From IMG/VR virus record IMGVR_UViG_3300018417_000026, positions 1 to 35,726 of that record: a stretch of DNA of 35,726 nt. One strand, written 5' to 3'. Origin of the DNA: a virus. The position numbers and the translations under genes are program-made. Positions 24,816 to 33,162 of the stretch are shown here, piece by piece; positions within the stretch are counted from its first letter, which is position 1, and each line of letters starts with the position of its first letter. Below the pieces are notes generated by a model. The model was not told the origin of the DNA and ran no database searches. It was given only the letters and a program-made list of their open reading frames with translations.

Positions 24816-25443
24816 AACCGATAACCATAAATCGTTTATAGCCATTTTCCATCTTAAAAGAGCCTTTGTACATTATCTTTGATAGTCTAGATTTTTCTAC
24901 AAGTTCATCCTCATTATTAACACAATTAATATGATCTTGAATGTGAAACATATTATTGCTTTGTAAAGCAAAAAGACAGCTAGACTTGTATTGTTTATCC
25001 TTTATTAATTCTGGAAGGTCTGGCATGTGCTCTGATGATGTGTTGATAACAATGTCCGTGTTAGGATCAAACTTATGAGGAGTCCTAACATCTCCACAAG
25101 TTGACTCTAATCGTTTATCACCAGTAGAATGTCTGTAATCCATAAACACGCGAATCGATTTTTCATCTAGATCAATATTATGAATTCTGTTTACGCTTAA
25201 ATTTTGAGTTAGCAAACGCGTTATTAGTATACCGTTCCACCCACCGAATAATTGTATATTGGCGTTTTTTATATTTGCCATCATTAATGAGTCTGTTAAC
25301 CATTGCTTAGACTCGATTTGTGATTTTGAAAAACTATCTAAGAAATGCTTTATGTCTATATTTAATTCAATAGCACGACGCATCGAAATGTATACAGCAG
25401 GGTCAATCCCAGTAATGTTCGAATCCATTATAGCCTTCATCAT
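24808..25443 (-). CDS. Class I SAM methyltransferase-like protein
   Basis: This 211-residue protein has a Rossmann-type methyltransferase pattern. The glycine loop is QLFGGWNGILITRLL (Gly67-Gly71), the acidic strand end is NIDLDEKS (Asp91, Asp93), a further acidic residue lies in CGDVRTP (Asp118), and DIVINTSSEHM (about 130-140) is the motif IV region. The GGW-G variant loop and N-T-S-x-EHM are shared with proteins I know from marine phage carbohydrate clusters. The likely role is methylation of a sugar or another small acceptor. The ATG at 25443 overlaps the preceding gene by 41 nt. An ATG at 25428, with AAGG five bases upstream, is a good alternative start. Confidence 0.6.
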   Translation of the reverse strand: MMKAIMDSNITGIDPAVYISMRRAIELNIDIKHFLDSFSKSQIESKQWLTDSLMMANIKNANIQLFGGWNGILITRLLTQNLSVNRIHNIDLDEKSIRVFMDYRHSTGDKRLESTCGDVRTPHKFDPNTDIVINTSSEHMPDLPELIKDKQYKSSCLFALQSNNMFHIQDHINCVNNEDELVEKSRLSKIMYKGSFKMENGYKRFMVIGYV

Positions 25444-26107
25444 CTAGTAAATATCTAGTTCCATTCCATTCGGTTTTTCTACGCCAGCCATTGAATATGC
25501 AAATATTATAGTCTGGTTCATAAAAATATTTTACTTCATCATGACCTGCTCTAAAATAATTATTTTCATGAACACCATAAAGCCTAGAATAAACTTCACC
25601 CTTTGGAAGATATAATAACTTATCAGATTGATTATGGTGTAGATATCCATCGATACCGTTATATTTAACCATATAATAATCTAGATCATGATCAAAGTGT
25701 TTCCATATTTCAGTACAATCACCTGACCATATCATGATAGAAGAATTTAAATTTGTATCTAATGGCTCTAGTTCATAAGGCTTCCAATACGCCTTAATCA
25801 TGCACAACATATCTTCAACACAATAATCTTTAAGGTGCGTGATATTATTTTGTATCACTACATCTAGATCTAAGAATAAGGTTGGGATACTGGTTGGATA
25901 TTCAAAAAGAGTAAGCTTCCACCACCAATTTTCTAAATCATAATCTGGCAAAGGCTGTATTATTACATTCCGATCAATACCATCTGCATTTTCAGTATAA
26001 CAAATAAAATTAAAATCATCATCAAAATTTTTACATACCATCCGATATAATCGATTAACGTGCTCGTGATTAAATTTATCACCCCATTTTAGACATACAA
26101 TATTCAT
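25403..26107 (-). CDS. Glycosyltransferase, GT-A fold
   Basis: This 234-residue protein has a GT-A layout. It begins NIVCLKWGDKFNHEHVNRLY, as in many phage and bacterial putative glycosyltransferases. FICYTENADGID follows, then ENWWWKLTLFEY and the metal-binding FLDLDVVIQNN (Asp80, Asp82). The C-terminal part has the SRLYGVHENNYF and CIFNGWRRK segments; this last Lys/Arg-rich motif after FNG is frequent in the family. It is not closely similar to the other two GT-A proteins here, so it probably adds a different sugar. The gene overlaps the carbamoyltransferase gene by 29 nt and the methyltransferase-like gene by 41 nt, implying coupled expression. Confidence 0.7.
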   Translation of the reverse strand: MNIVCLKWGDKFNHEHVNRLYRMVCKNFDDDFNFICYTENADGIDRNVIIQPLPDYDLENWWWKLTLFEYPTSIPTLFLDLDVVIQNNITHLKDYCVEDMLCMIKAYWKPYELEPLDTNLNSSIMIWSGDCTEIWKHFDHDLDYYMVKYNGIDGYLHHNQSDKLLYLPKGEVYSRLYGVHENNYFRAGHDEVKYFYEPDYNICIFNGWRRKTEWNGTRYLLDDEGYNGFEHYWD

Positions 26108-27590
26108 TAATTACCAACATATCCATTTCAGTTCTTTTATAAGTTGCTATTGCTTCTTCTGGTGTTTCAACAATTGGTTCTTGTGAATTAAAACTTGTAT
26201 TCAATACCATAGGAATTCCAGTAATCTTATAGAACTCATTAATTAAATCATAATACTTTTCATTCTGTTTTCTATTTACCGTCTGTATTCGAGCTGTATT
26301 ATCGACATGCGTTACTCCAGGAATCTGATCAGATTTAACTGGCATGATACGAGACATATACGGACTTGGTTGATTGGTATCAAAATAATGATGATAGTGT
26401 TCTTCCAATACAGATGGTGCAAAGGGTCTAAAATCTTCTCGCATTTTGATTGTTTTATTAATCCTATCCTTTATATTTGGATTACGAGGATCTGCTAGAA
26501 TACTACGATTACCAAGTGCTCGATTTCCTGATTCAGATTTACCTTGAAACCATCCTACTATTTTACCATCAGCAATTGCCTGAGCAACTTCTGTCAGATT
26601 AACTTTATGTTCACCTGTATATTCATATGCCTTACCACCATACATATCTGGAATATGAATATTACCATTTAAAGTATAATCAGCATGCATGTAGGTTCCA
26701 AGAGATTGTCCCTCATCGCCCGGCGCAGGTGGTATATGAACTCTTGTATAGTGTTTAGTAAATTCTTCATTCATATAACCATTGTATGCTACACCTCCAG
26801 CAATACAAAGATTATCACAAGATTTTAACGGTAAAACAAAATCATTAATCAATTCTTGGGTAGCACACTGTAAAGTATATGCGATATTTTCTTTATTAAG
26901 TATCGGGTGCCAATAAGAATCAAATATTATTTTTTTTAGGTTTTCATGGAATATAAAATTATTATCCAAATAATAATCTATATAACAATGAATCTCAGAA
27001 TTATATTCACCATATCCGGCGAGTCCCATTAACTTACCAGCCCCTAGATGACCGAATCCCATTTGTTTAGAAAAATAGTTCCACAAAATACCGATGCTCA
27101 TTTTATCAGATAAGTCGGTTATTGTTCCATTCTTGTCTATAAAAATACAATTAAACTTCCAGCCTCTGCCATCAATTGCTAATATATCCGATTCTTTAAA
27201 TCCCGAATTTAAATATGCATATGCTGCATGGGATTGATGATGATCAATATAGTATAGATTATCTTTTTGAAGATAATCCCAAAGTTTTTTGGGCTTAAAT
27301 TCTAAAAATTCTTGATCAATATTATGATGTGGTATCTGTTGTAGTCCACCAATTGTAGTAGTAAATGCTAGGAGTTGATGATCCTTCGGTTTAAAATATT
27401 CATTATAAAATGCTATTCCTGCACTATTATCATCTTGATTCATTTTTTCAGATTCAGAATCACTCGGATATGCATCAAAATGCCATGGAACATTATGTTT
27501 TCTACGAGTATATCTTTCACGCTGATTGTGGAAAATACCATCATATGTATTATGATCATGAGGACTTAATGCTACACTAAAGATTTTCAT
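26079..27590 (-). CDS. Carbamoyltransferase, NodU/CmcH/TobZ family
   Basis: This 503-residue enzyme transfers a carbamoyl group from carbamoyl phosphate, through carbamoyl-adenylate, to a hydroxyl of a sugar or similar acceptor. The N-terminal Kae1-like domain carries DHHQSHAAYAYLNSGF with His117 and His121 and then AIDGRG with Asp140. The spacing equals the iron ligands His114, His118 and Asp137 of TobZ. GAGKLMGLAGYGEY, LCIAGGVAYN and PPAPGDEGQSLG are also present. The C-terminal YrdC-like domain starts near 325 and includes IVGWFQGKSESGNRALGNRS, REDFRPFAPSVL and MVLNTSFN. All expected motifs are intact. The product may be a carbamoylated surface or virion sugar. Confidence 0.93.
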   Translation of the reverse strand: MKIFSVALSPHDHNTYDGIFHNQRERYTRRKHNVPWHFDAYPSDSESEKMNQDDNSAGIAFYNEYFKPKDHQLLAFTTTIGGLQQIPHHNIDQEFLEFKPKKLWDYLQKDNLYYIDHHQSHAAYAYLNSGFKESDILAIDGRGWKFNCIFIDKNGTITDLSDKMSIGILWNYFSKQMGFGHLGAGKLMGLAGYGEYNSEIHCYIDYYLDNNFIFHENLKKIIFDSYWHPILNKENIAYTLQCATQELINDFVLPLKSCDNLCIAGGVAYNGYMNEEFTKHYTRVHIPPAPGDEGQSLGTYMHADYTLNGNIHIPDMYGGKAYEYTGEHKVNLTEVAQAIADGKIVGWFQGKSESGNRALGNRSILADPRNPNIKDRINKTIKMREDFRPFAPSVLEEHYHHYFDTNQPSPYMSRIMPVKSDQIPGVTHVDNTARIQTVNRKQNEKYYDLINEFYKITGIPMVLNTSFNSQEPIVETPEEAIATYKRTEMDMLVINEYCMSKMG

Positions 27591-28395
27591 ATATATGTTC
27601 CGCTATTACGGCATGGCCCTTTCCAGTAGGATGGGCATCTCTCCAAGAAATCCTTAAATCTGGATTTTTATAAATTCTTAAGAATTCGGCTACAGTATAT
27701 CCCCCGAGACTGGGTACTATTGGATATCCAATAAAATTATTTTTCTTAACTTTAAGATTTTTTCGAATGAATTCGATAATAATTTCTTCTTGATCAATAT
27801 TATCTTTAATATTTCTTGTACTAACCATTTCTGGGGGTAGATCAAACCATTTCTGGTTAGATTCATCTTTTAGTTCTTCTAAATTTTTTATTTTATCGTT
27901 TACCGATAGCGATGATCCTAGCGCCACCCAATTTTCGTTTTTATTGGCCTCGAAATAATGTTCAAATAAAGCTATCATTTGGCAATGTTTATATGGTAAT
28001 TTATGGTATGAACAAAGCATTTCAAAACTCATATAATATCGTAATGATTCTCTTACCCATCCCATTATATTACCATATGGCTTTTCTCTTTTTCTTAACC
28101 AATCTAGACCACGAATATTGGGATGGTCTTCATAATCCAATCTTTGTGATTGCGACCAGGCGGCTATAACCATGCCAATATTATTCGTATCATGGGCTTT
28201 AATATAATCAAGTAGACTAGAATAAATGTATTTATTTCCTGCACCAGATATCGCCAGATTAACAACTTCCATTCCTAGTTTTTCTGCTAATATTTCAGGC
28301 CATTTTGGCCAGCTTGTATCTAGTGAAGGATAAGATATACTTTGATATTCTGCAGCAGTAAAACTACAACCGGAAACTAAAAGGATTTTTTTCAT
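27577..28395 (-). CDS. SGNH/GDSL-type hydrolase
   Basis: This 272-residue protein has the SGNH hydrolase blocks. GCSFTA near the N-terminus places the nucleophile Ser11. NLAISGAGNKYI (about 46-57) is the block with the glycine and asparagine, and DAHPTGKGHAVIAEH near the C-terminus supplies Asp253 and His255. The block III Asn is less clear; AAWSQSQRLDY occupies that region, as in related phage proteins. There is no signal peptide, so it acts in the host cytoplasm. In a sugar cluster such enzymes usually remove or transfer acyl groups. It overlaps the radical SAM gene upstream by 4 nt and the carbamoyltransferase gene by 14 nt. Confidence 0.78.
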   Translation of the reverse strand: MKKILLVSGCSFTAAEYQSISYPSLDTSWPKWPEILAEKLGMEVVNLAISGAGNKYIYSSLLDYIKAHDTNNIGMVIAAWSQSQRLDYEDHPNIRGLDWLRKREKPYGNIMGWVRESLRYYMSFEMLCSYHKLPYKHCQMIALFEHYFEANKNENWVALGSSLSVNDKIKNLEELKDESNQKWFDLPPEMVSTRNIKDNIDQEEIIIEFIRKNLKVKKNNFIGYPIVPSLGGYTVAEFLRIYKNPDLRISWRDAHPTGKGHAVIAEHIYENL

Positions 28396-29468
28396 ACTGA
28401 TCGTACCTGTTGTTTATCAAATTCTAATACATTAATACTGCATTTATGTTTACATTCATTTACTGGATCATTTCTTATGCTATCTTCTAAATGACGCTGA
28501 AACCAGTCATTATTTATTATTTCAGTTAACGGCTTATATCTTATGTTATTATCTAATCTATTTTCATTATATTTTTTTATAACTTCAAAATTGTAGAATC
28601 TTTCTTTATAGTTTTCTCTGTGATCAGCTGCACCAAAATAACAACATGGCCAAATTTGCCCGTCAAAATTAACATTTAAATGAGTTGTTTTTGCCCATCG
28701 ACATTCTATAGTTTTGGTCATAGATTCTACATTATGATAAAGAAAGGGTTTTTCGAAAGTTATATCTGCCCATTCTAAAGTTTCTGTTTCACCTTTTTCA
28801 TTATTAAATACTAATGGCAAATAGTTTCCTTCTTTATCCCGTTTAAACCTATCGCTCTTTACAAATTCGTGATATTGACTTCCATACTGATTAACTAGAT
28901 CTCGTATTTCTTGCATATAATCTTGATTGTGTTTAAATAGTATCGTTTGGGAATAGGTTTTAGAACCACCAGACTCACTGAAGGCTTTCATATTATTTAA
29001 GGCCTTTTGTAGACTGGTGTTTCTTCTATACTTATTGTGCATATTTTGGTTAATGCCATCTATATCAAAGGTTACATGTAAACTGCTTCTGCTAATTTTA
29101 TGTTTGTATGGCAAGCCCCCGAGTTTAAACCAAAAGTTTTCATCCCTCATAGAACCATTAGTATAAACGTATATGTTGGAGTGAGGTTTTAGATTTTTTA
29201 AAAAATGATTTATAATTTCGAAAATATCCGGATTAACCATTGCATCACCCCAGGTAGGACAAAGGGTTATGCTTTTTACATTGGCATTTAGTAATTGTTC
29301 TCTACTGTAATGTTTTCGAATATCATCTATTGACCAGTTTACAAGAGGTATATTTTCTTTTTTCTTTAAATTATTTTCTTTGTCTGTTCTATCACACTGT
29401 GGGCACTTTGCATTACAATAGGTTGATACGTCTATAACTAATGTTAACCCTTTTTTTAAATCCCACAT
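28392..29468 (-). CDS. Radical SAM enzyme with SPASM/twitch-like C-terminal domain
   Basis: This 358-residue enzyme binds a [4Fe-4S] cluster through CNAKCPQC (Cys18, Cys22, Cys25) and would cleave S-adenosylmethionine to start a radical reaction. The partial TIM barrel continues with SITLCPTWGDAMVNPDIF and IYVYTNGSMRDENFW. The C-terminal part has Cys256, Cys275, Cys276, Cys339 and Cys343 in CRWAKT, WPCCYFG and ECKHKC, consistent with a second iron-sulfur cluster of the SPASM or twitch type. The family acts on peptides, sugars or alcohols, and the substrate cannot be read here. It is followed by the SGNH hydrolase gene with a 4-nt overlap. It lies 3 nt after another radical SAM gene. Confidence 0.82.
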   Translation of the reverse strand: MWDLKKGLTLVIDVSTYCNAKCPQCDRTDKENNLKKKENIPLVNWSIDDIRKHYSREQLLNANVKSITLCPTWGDAMVNPDIFEIINHFLKNLKPHSNIYVYTNGSMRDENFWFKLGGLPYKHKISRSSLHVTFDIDGINQNMHNKYRRNTSLQKALNNMKAFSESGGSKTYSQTILFKHNQDYMQEIRDLVNQYGSQYHEFVKSDRFKRDKEGNYLPLVFNNEKGETETLEWADITFEKPFLYHNVESMTKTIECRWAKTTHLNVNFDGQIWPCCYFGAADHRENYKERFYNFEVIKKYNENRLDNNIRYKPLTEIINNDWFQRHLEDSIRNDPVNECKHKCSINVLEFDKQQVRSV

Positions 29469-29471
29469 TTA

Positions 29472-30296
29472 TTATAAAGCTCCCCAGACAGCTGGGCTTT
29501 CAGTTGTTAAAATTCTAGCAGTGTGCGCAGCACCACGGTTAAGTGTTTCTGTACAAGTTTTACAATACTCTTCAAATTCGAATAGCTCAAAGTTCATCAT
29601 CTTGTCTATATTTTCTTTTGTAATATCAAATTGTCTAGAACCTTTAATTACCTTTTTACTACAGTGCCGGATTTTTTGTAATTCAAAATCAATTACTGGT
29701 ACTGATGGAAATGCTGCACATACTCTTCTAACGATTTCTGGCTCTTGTTCTTCTTTCTCCCACCCGGGCGCGCGGGAATTAAAATGTTTAAATTCGGTAT
29801 TCTTATGATCAATTATTGATAGATCATGATTCTCTCTATACTTAAAATAATTAGGAGTCATTATTACTACATTATAATTGTTCTTATCATTCTCTTCAAA
29901 AAAATCATAGTTACCTAACTTTTCAATTCTATCCTCATAAAAATCTAAAACAAGATGTTCCATATAGAGAATATCTGGATCCTCTAATATCCATGGGTAT
30001 CTTTTACGGATAAATGAATTTGAAAGAACTGAACAAACAAGATTATCATAAGATTTAATCCTATGAATAACTTCATCTAAATTTTTTATAAGACCTGGTT
30101 CGCCGCCGAGTAGATTGATTCTTGTTTTATATGGGCTTAAGTATTCTAGGATTTTATTCGCGAAATCCATGTCAACTGTTAGGTTTCGCATTTCTAATGT
30201 CCAAGCTGTACAATAGTAACATGACTTATTGCACGACTTGGACAAATAGAAATCTATACCTAGATGAGAATCTTTTATATCATTTAAAGAAAACAT
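29472..30296 (-). CDS. Radical SAM enzyme
   Basis: This 274-residue enzyme has the cluster motif CNKSCYYC (Cys22, Cys26, Cys29) preceded by GIDFYLSKS, and a glycine-rich SAM motif INLLGGEPGL (about 60-69). LVCSVLSNSFIRKRYP fits the next barrel strand. The C-terminal third has scattered cysteines in RVCAAF, RHCSKK and EEYCKTCTE. These may bind an auxiliary cluster, although the spacing does not match a full SPASM domain. It is not closely similar to the neighbouring radical SAM protein. The ATG lies 21 nt after the nitroreductase stop in a very A-rich gap without a clear Shine-Dalgarno sequence. Substrate unknown. Confidence 0.78.
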   Translation of the reverse strand: MFSLNDIKDSHLGIDFYLSKSCNKSCYYCTAWTLEMRNLTVDMDFANKILEYLSPYKTRINLLGGEPGLIKNLDEVIHRIKSYDNLVCSVLSNSFIRKRYPWILEDPDILYMEHLVLDFYEDRIEKLGNYDFFEENDKNNYNVVIMTPNYFKYRENHDLSIIDHKNTEFKHFNSRAPGWEKEEQEPEIVRRVCAAFPSVPVIDFELQKIRHCSKKVIKGSRQFDITKENIDKMMNFELFEFEEYCKTCTETLNRGAAHTARILTTESPAVWGAL

Positions 30297-30317
30297 AACA
30301 AATTATACTTTTTTTAT

Positions 30318-31067
30318 TTAAGCAACGTCATCCACTATAACGTGCTTATTATGTGATTGGAATCTTTTTTCAGTTTTGTGATGCATAAGCCTAGATCTAG
30401 TTGGATCAGGATATCCAATCCCCATTAATAATAACGCGGGCTCGGTTTCTCCTAATAATCTACTAATTTCCTCCATATCACCACATTGGCAACAACCTGA
30501 AGAATATCCCAGCATATTTGCAGTAAGTGTTAAATAGCCTGCTCCAATTCCTAGAGCAACACTTTCATCACGCGAAACTGCACGGTGCTCTAAGCTTTCA
30601 TCTAGGTGTCTGCCAGTTTCTCGTTCTTCCTTTGTTCTATATCCCTCAGAAGGATCTCTATCTCTAATAAATGCTACAAGAAGATTTCCAAGAACCTGTG
30701 GATTTGTACTCATATCTGAGTTATCATAAATCCTTTTTGTCCAAAGATCCCCTGGTACTCTAAGATAATCGTTTCGAATTGCTTCATCTACGGATTTAAA
30801 TCCTAATTGTTCTAATGTAAACCAATCTTCTTTTTCTTTACTCCAATACCCAGCACCGCCTGTTGTCTTATAGATCTTTTCGATGATATCTCGATTGGTT
30901 ATGAATTTACATTTATAGAAGACGCGATTTTGTTTTGAAGAACATTGTGTAACTGAAGTCTTTAGTGTACTAATATCTTCAGCTGGGATCTCTTTACTTA
31001 AATCCCAATTTCTTTGGCATCTCTGACTTTTTGCTATTGTTTTTTCTAGAAATCTGTTAAATGACAT
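30318..31067 (-). CDS. Nitroreductase-fold flavoprotein
   Basis: This 249-residue protein appears to have the nitroreductase fold, which binds FMN and usually acts as a homodimer. The N-terminus has RCQRNWDLSKEIPAEDI, the phosphate-binding Arg and helix start of the family. A central helical insertion spans about 60-160. SVALGIGAGYLTLTANMLGYSSG (about 169-191) is the helix pair near the flavin, split here by its position before CCQCGD. Relatives oxidise or reduce varied substrates, including peptide azolines, flavins and nitro compounds. It has its own late promoter motif and a strong GGGAGGT ribosome-binding sequence 6 nt before the ATG, so it may be expressed separately from the upstream part of the island. 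Confidence 0.72.
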   Translation of the reverse strand: MSFNRFLEKTIAKSQRCQRNWDLSKEIPAEDISTLKTSVTQCSSKQNRVFYKCKFITNRDIIEKIYKTTGGAGYWSKEKEDWFTLEQLGFKSVDEAIRNDYLRVPGDLWTKRIYDNSDMSTNPQVLGNLLVAFIRDRDPSEGYRTKEERETGRHLDESLEHRAVSRDESVALGIGAGYLTLTANMLGYSSGCCQCGDMEEISRLLGETEPALLLMGIGYPDPTRSRLMHHKTEKRFQSHNKHVIVDDVA

Positions 31068-31098
31068 CGTTGACCTCCCGTCATTGAATGCTTGTTTT

Positions 31099-31122
31099 TA
31101 TACAGATTAAAAAGTCTGTATA
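31099..31122 (-). promoter_or_regulatory. Perfect 8-bp hairpin in the leader of the nitroreductase gene
   Basis: On the minus strand TATACAGA and TCTGTATA pair perfectly around an 8-nt loop. The loop contains the stop codon of the preceding broken gene. It is followed by A residues, not a T run, so it does not look like a terminator. It begins a few bases after the late promoter motif and may stabilise the 5' end of the transcript. Confidence 0.5.
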
Positions 31123-32088
31123 TTCACATTATTTATATTAGTTGGGTCAATTGTTGTCTCAATTCTATTCGGTTTTCCGTTGCATATCCTATAGCATCTT
31201 TGTGGCGCTATACCCTTGGATAAATTATCATAGAATTCTAACCATTCATCTGTTAACAAGATTTCTTCTATTGAATCATAATCATCAATCTTACTAACTT
31301 TTAATAATTTAGCTACCTGAGGATCTTCTCTAGTAGTCCCGTTGTCTAGTTGGCAGCAAGGTATTAACTCGGCTAAGTTTGTTATAGCAAGTTGCATTCG
31401 ATTACGCGGATTGTCACTACAGCATTGTGGGTAAAGGGGTTTTTTCATCATTTATCAACTCTATATTTTTTATCTGGTTTAAAAGGATCGATTTGGTCAT
31501 CTGACCTCCTCCACCTAGATGAATTTAACATATGAAAGGTGATATCATTTTCTATAGCTATTTTCTTAGCTTCTTCTATGTTATCTTGATTATATTTAAA
31601 TACGATATATTGCCAGCGCGGCTTTGGAATAAGATACTTTTTAGATTCTAACATCATGTCGAATAGTTTTTGGCCATCTTGATTTATTCTATATAAACAG
31701 CTTTCCTCAGGAAGACCATCAATACCAAACCACCACTGTGCATTAGGATTTGCTTTATATGCTTCTATATACCATTTCTTAGGACGAGCTAAGATGCAAC
31801 ATGAACATGAGCGCTTACTTTTTTATCCTTAGTTAATTTTAAAAATTCTATAAATTGGGGATGATGAATTGGATCTGATAACTGACCACAAAAATTGATT
31901 TTTTCAAAATGATTAACTACTTTCTTAAATTGATCTATCGTTAAATTGTTACCTCTGACTGGCAATCCATTATTTGTAAATTCTATCTGTCTTTGACATC
32001 TTGGGCATTCTAAACCACATTTATTCCCGATATCAATATTTACTTCGTTTCTAGAAAAGAAGTTTTCATATGCGGAGAATTTAGTCAT
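31107..32088 (-). pseudogene. Broken radical SAM/SPASM gene, two frame changes
   Basis: Three open segments join into one radical SAM protein. The N-terminal part (31789-32088) has CGLECPRCQRQ (Cys24, Cys28, Cys31) and FCGQLSDPIHHPQFIEF, and stops at TAG after HVHVAS. The next segment is open in the -1 frame from just before that stop and reads ARPKKWYIEAYKANP, WWFGIDGLPEES, LYRINQDGQKLF and RWQYIVFKYNQDN, a direct continuation; it stops at 31448. The third (31107-31451) is again -1 and carries PLYPQCCSD, LIPCCQLDNG and RCYRICN, a SPASM-like end. Its ATG overlaps the second stop (AAATGATG). A strong Shine-Dalgarno sequence precedes the first ATG. Either the gene is decaying or the assembly has two indels. 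The tail segment could still be translated by reinitiation. Confidence 0.8.
31130..31137 (-). promoter_or_regulatory. T4-type late promoter motif upstream of the nitroreductase gene
   Basis: The minus strand reads an exact TATAAATA, 62 nt before the nitroreductase ATG and inside the 3' end of the broken radical SAM gene. It is the only exact copy I found on the island strand, suggesting that the distal genes (nitroreductase onward) are boosted late in infection. Confidence 0.55.
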
Positions 32089-32095
32089 AGTACAA

Positions 32096-32103
32096 ACCTC
32101 CTT
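32096..32103 (-). promoter_or_regulatory. Strong Shine-Dalgarno sequence of the broken radical SAM gene
   Basis: The minus strand reads AAGGAGGT, a full match to the anti-16S core, 7 nt before the ATG at 32088. It is the strongest ribosome-binding site I see on the island, kept in front of a gene whose reading frame is interrupted. Confidence 0.75.
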
Positions 32104-32106
32104 CGG

Positions 32107-33162
32107 TTATACCATTATCCCTATAATCATACCCGTTGTATGAATTTCTTCTTCTGTAACCCAAGGATGAATAGGTAATGATAAAATAGTATCACTTGCT
32201 ATTCTAGAATTTATACCAGTCTGGCTTTGAAACAGACTGTTACTTGATATAGGTGCTTCATAATGTATTTTTGCACCAAGCTCATCTTTTACTTCATCTC
32301 TTATTTGTTTATTCTCAAACCTTACTACATATTTATGGTAGTTATGAATAAGACCATCATGAGACGTCTGGACAACTGTAGGCAAATCTTCTAAAAGTTC
32401 ATTATATTTATTTGCTATTTCTATTCTTTTTAGTTGGTACTCTTCCATTCTATCAAATCGAAATTCTATAAAGGCAGCATTCATATAATATAATTTTGAA
32501 TTATACCCAAGTATTTCGTAGTCGTTACCCTTACCATGTCGTCTGAGTTTACGAATAAGATCTGCATCTTCCCTTTTGTCGGTAAGTACAATACCTCCAC
32601 CAGAAATACCAGCAATTACTTTGTTGTTATTGAAACTAAATGAACTGATATTACCAATACTTCCAGCCTTTCTATTATTAAGACTTGATCCTAATGATTG
32701 AGCAGCATCCTCAATAAATGCAATGCCTCGATCTTTGCAGTACTCTTCAATCTCCTTTGTTTCAGTCATGTTGCCGAACAAATGAGTGTATATAAGAGCT
32801 TTTGTTCTGTCGGTAGTTTTTCTCTTAATTTCCTCGAATGTTATATGATAAGAATCGAGATCAATATCACAAAAGACTGGCGTAGCGCCTGCCATAAGAA
32901 TACATGATGCAGATGAAATCCATGAAAAATCGCTAACTAATACCTCATCCCCAGATCCTACACCATAGCACTTAAGAGAATAATAGAGAGCATCAGTAGC
33001 GCTACTAACTGCAATACCATATTGTCTTCCGGTATAGTCTGCTATTTTCTTTTCTAGAAATTCCACATTTCTATCATTATCTTCCTGCATTACTTTATCG
33101 AAGAGCTTCATGTACTCTTCTTTGTTTTCCAGGTAATCTTTATCCCAACCTTCATAATTCAT
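32107..33162 (-). CDS. DegT/DnrJ/EryC1/StrS sugar aminotransferase
   Basis: This 351-residue PLP enzyme of fold type I would transfer an amino group, normally from glutamate, to a nucleotide-linked keto sugar. Visible motifs are GIAVSSATDALYYSLK, the GDEVLVSDFSWISSAS segment, ATPVFCDID, IEDAAQSLGS with Asp152 for the PLP ring nitrogen, and SFSFNNNKVIAGISGGGIV with Lys181 as the Schiff-base lysine. HPWVTEEEI is the typical C-terminal end. The length is slightly short of the usual 370-390, with the N-terminal arm shortened. It provides an amino sugar precursor for the glycosyltransferases. Its 5' end overlaps the GT-B-like gene by 11 nt. Confidence 0.93.
   Translation of the reverse strand: MNYEGWDKDYLENKEEYMKLFDKVMQEDNDRNVEFLEKKIADYTGRQYGIAVSSATDALYYSLKCYGVGSGDEVLVSDFSWISSASCILMAGATPVFCDIDLDSYHITFEEIKRKTTDRTKALIYTHLFGNMTETKEIEEYCKDRGIAFIEDAAQSLGSSLNNRKAGSIGNISSFSFNNNKVIAGISGGGIVLTDKREDADLIRKLRRHGKGNDYEILGYNSKLYYMNAAFIEFRFDRMEEYQLKRIEIANKYNELLEDLPTVVQTSHDGLIHNYHKYVVRFENKQIRDEVKDELGAKIHYEAPISSNSLFQSQTGINSRIASDTILSLPIHPWVTEEEIHTTGMIIGIMV

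Noticed and set aside
29521-29808. 95-codon plus-strand frame opposite the second radical SAM gene
   Set aside because: It is antisense to a gene with CxxxCxxC and GGEP motifs and has no recognisable domain itself.
31099-31122. Rho-independent terminator after the broken radical SAM gene
   Set aside because: The stem is perfect but AT-rich and is followed by A residues on the minus strand and no T run on the plus strand.
31440-31795. Programmed -1 ribosomal frameshifting restoring the radical SAM protein
   Set aside because: Neither junction has a clear X-XXY-YYZ slippery heptamer or an obvious downstream pseudoknot; mutation or sequence error is simpler.
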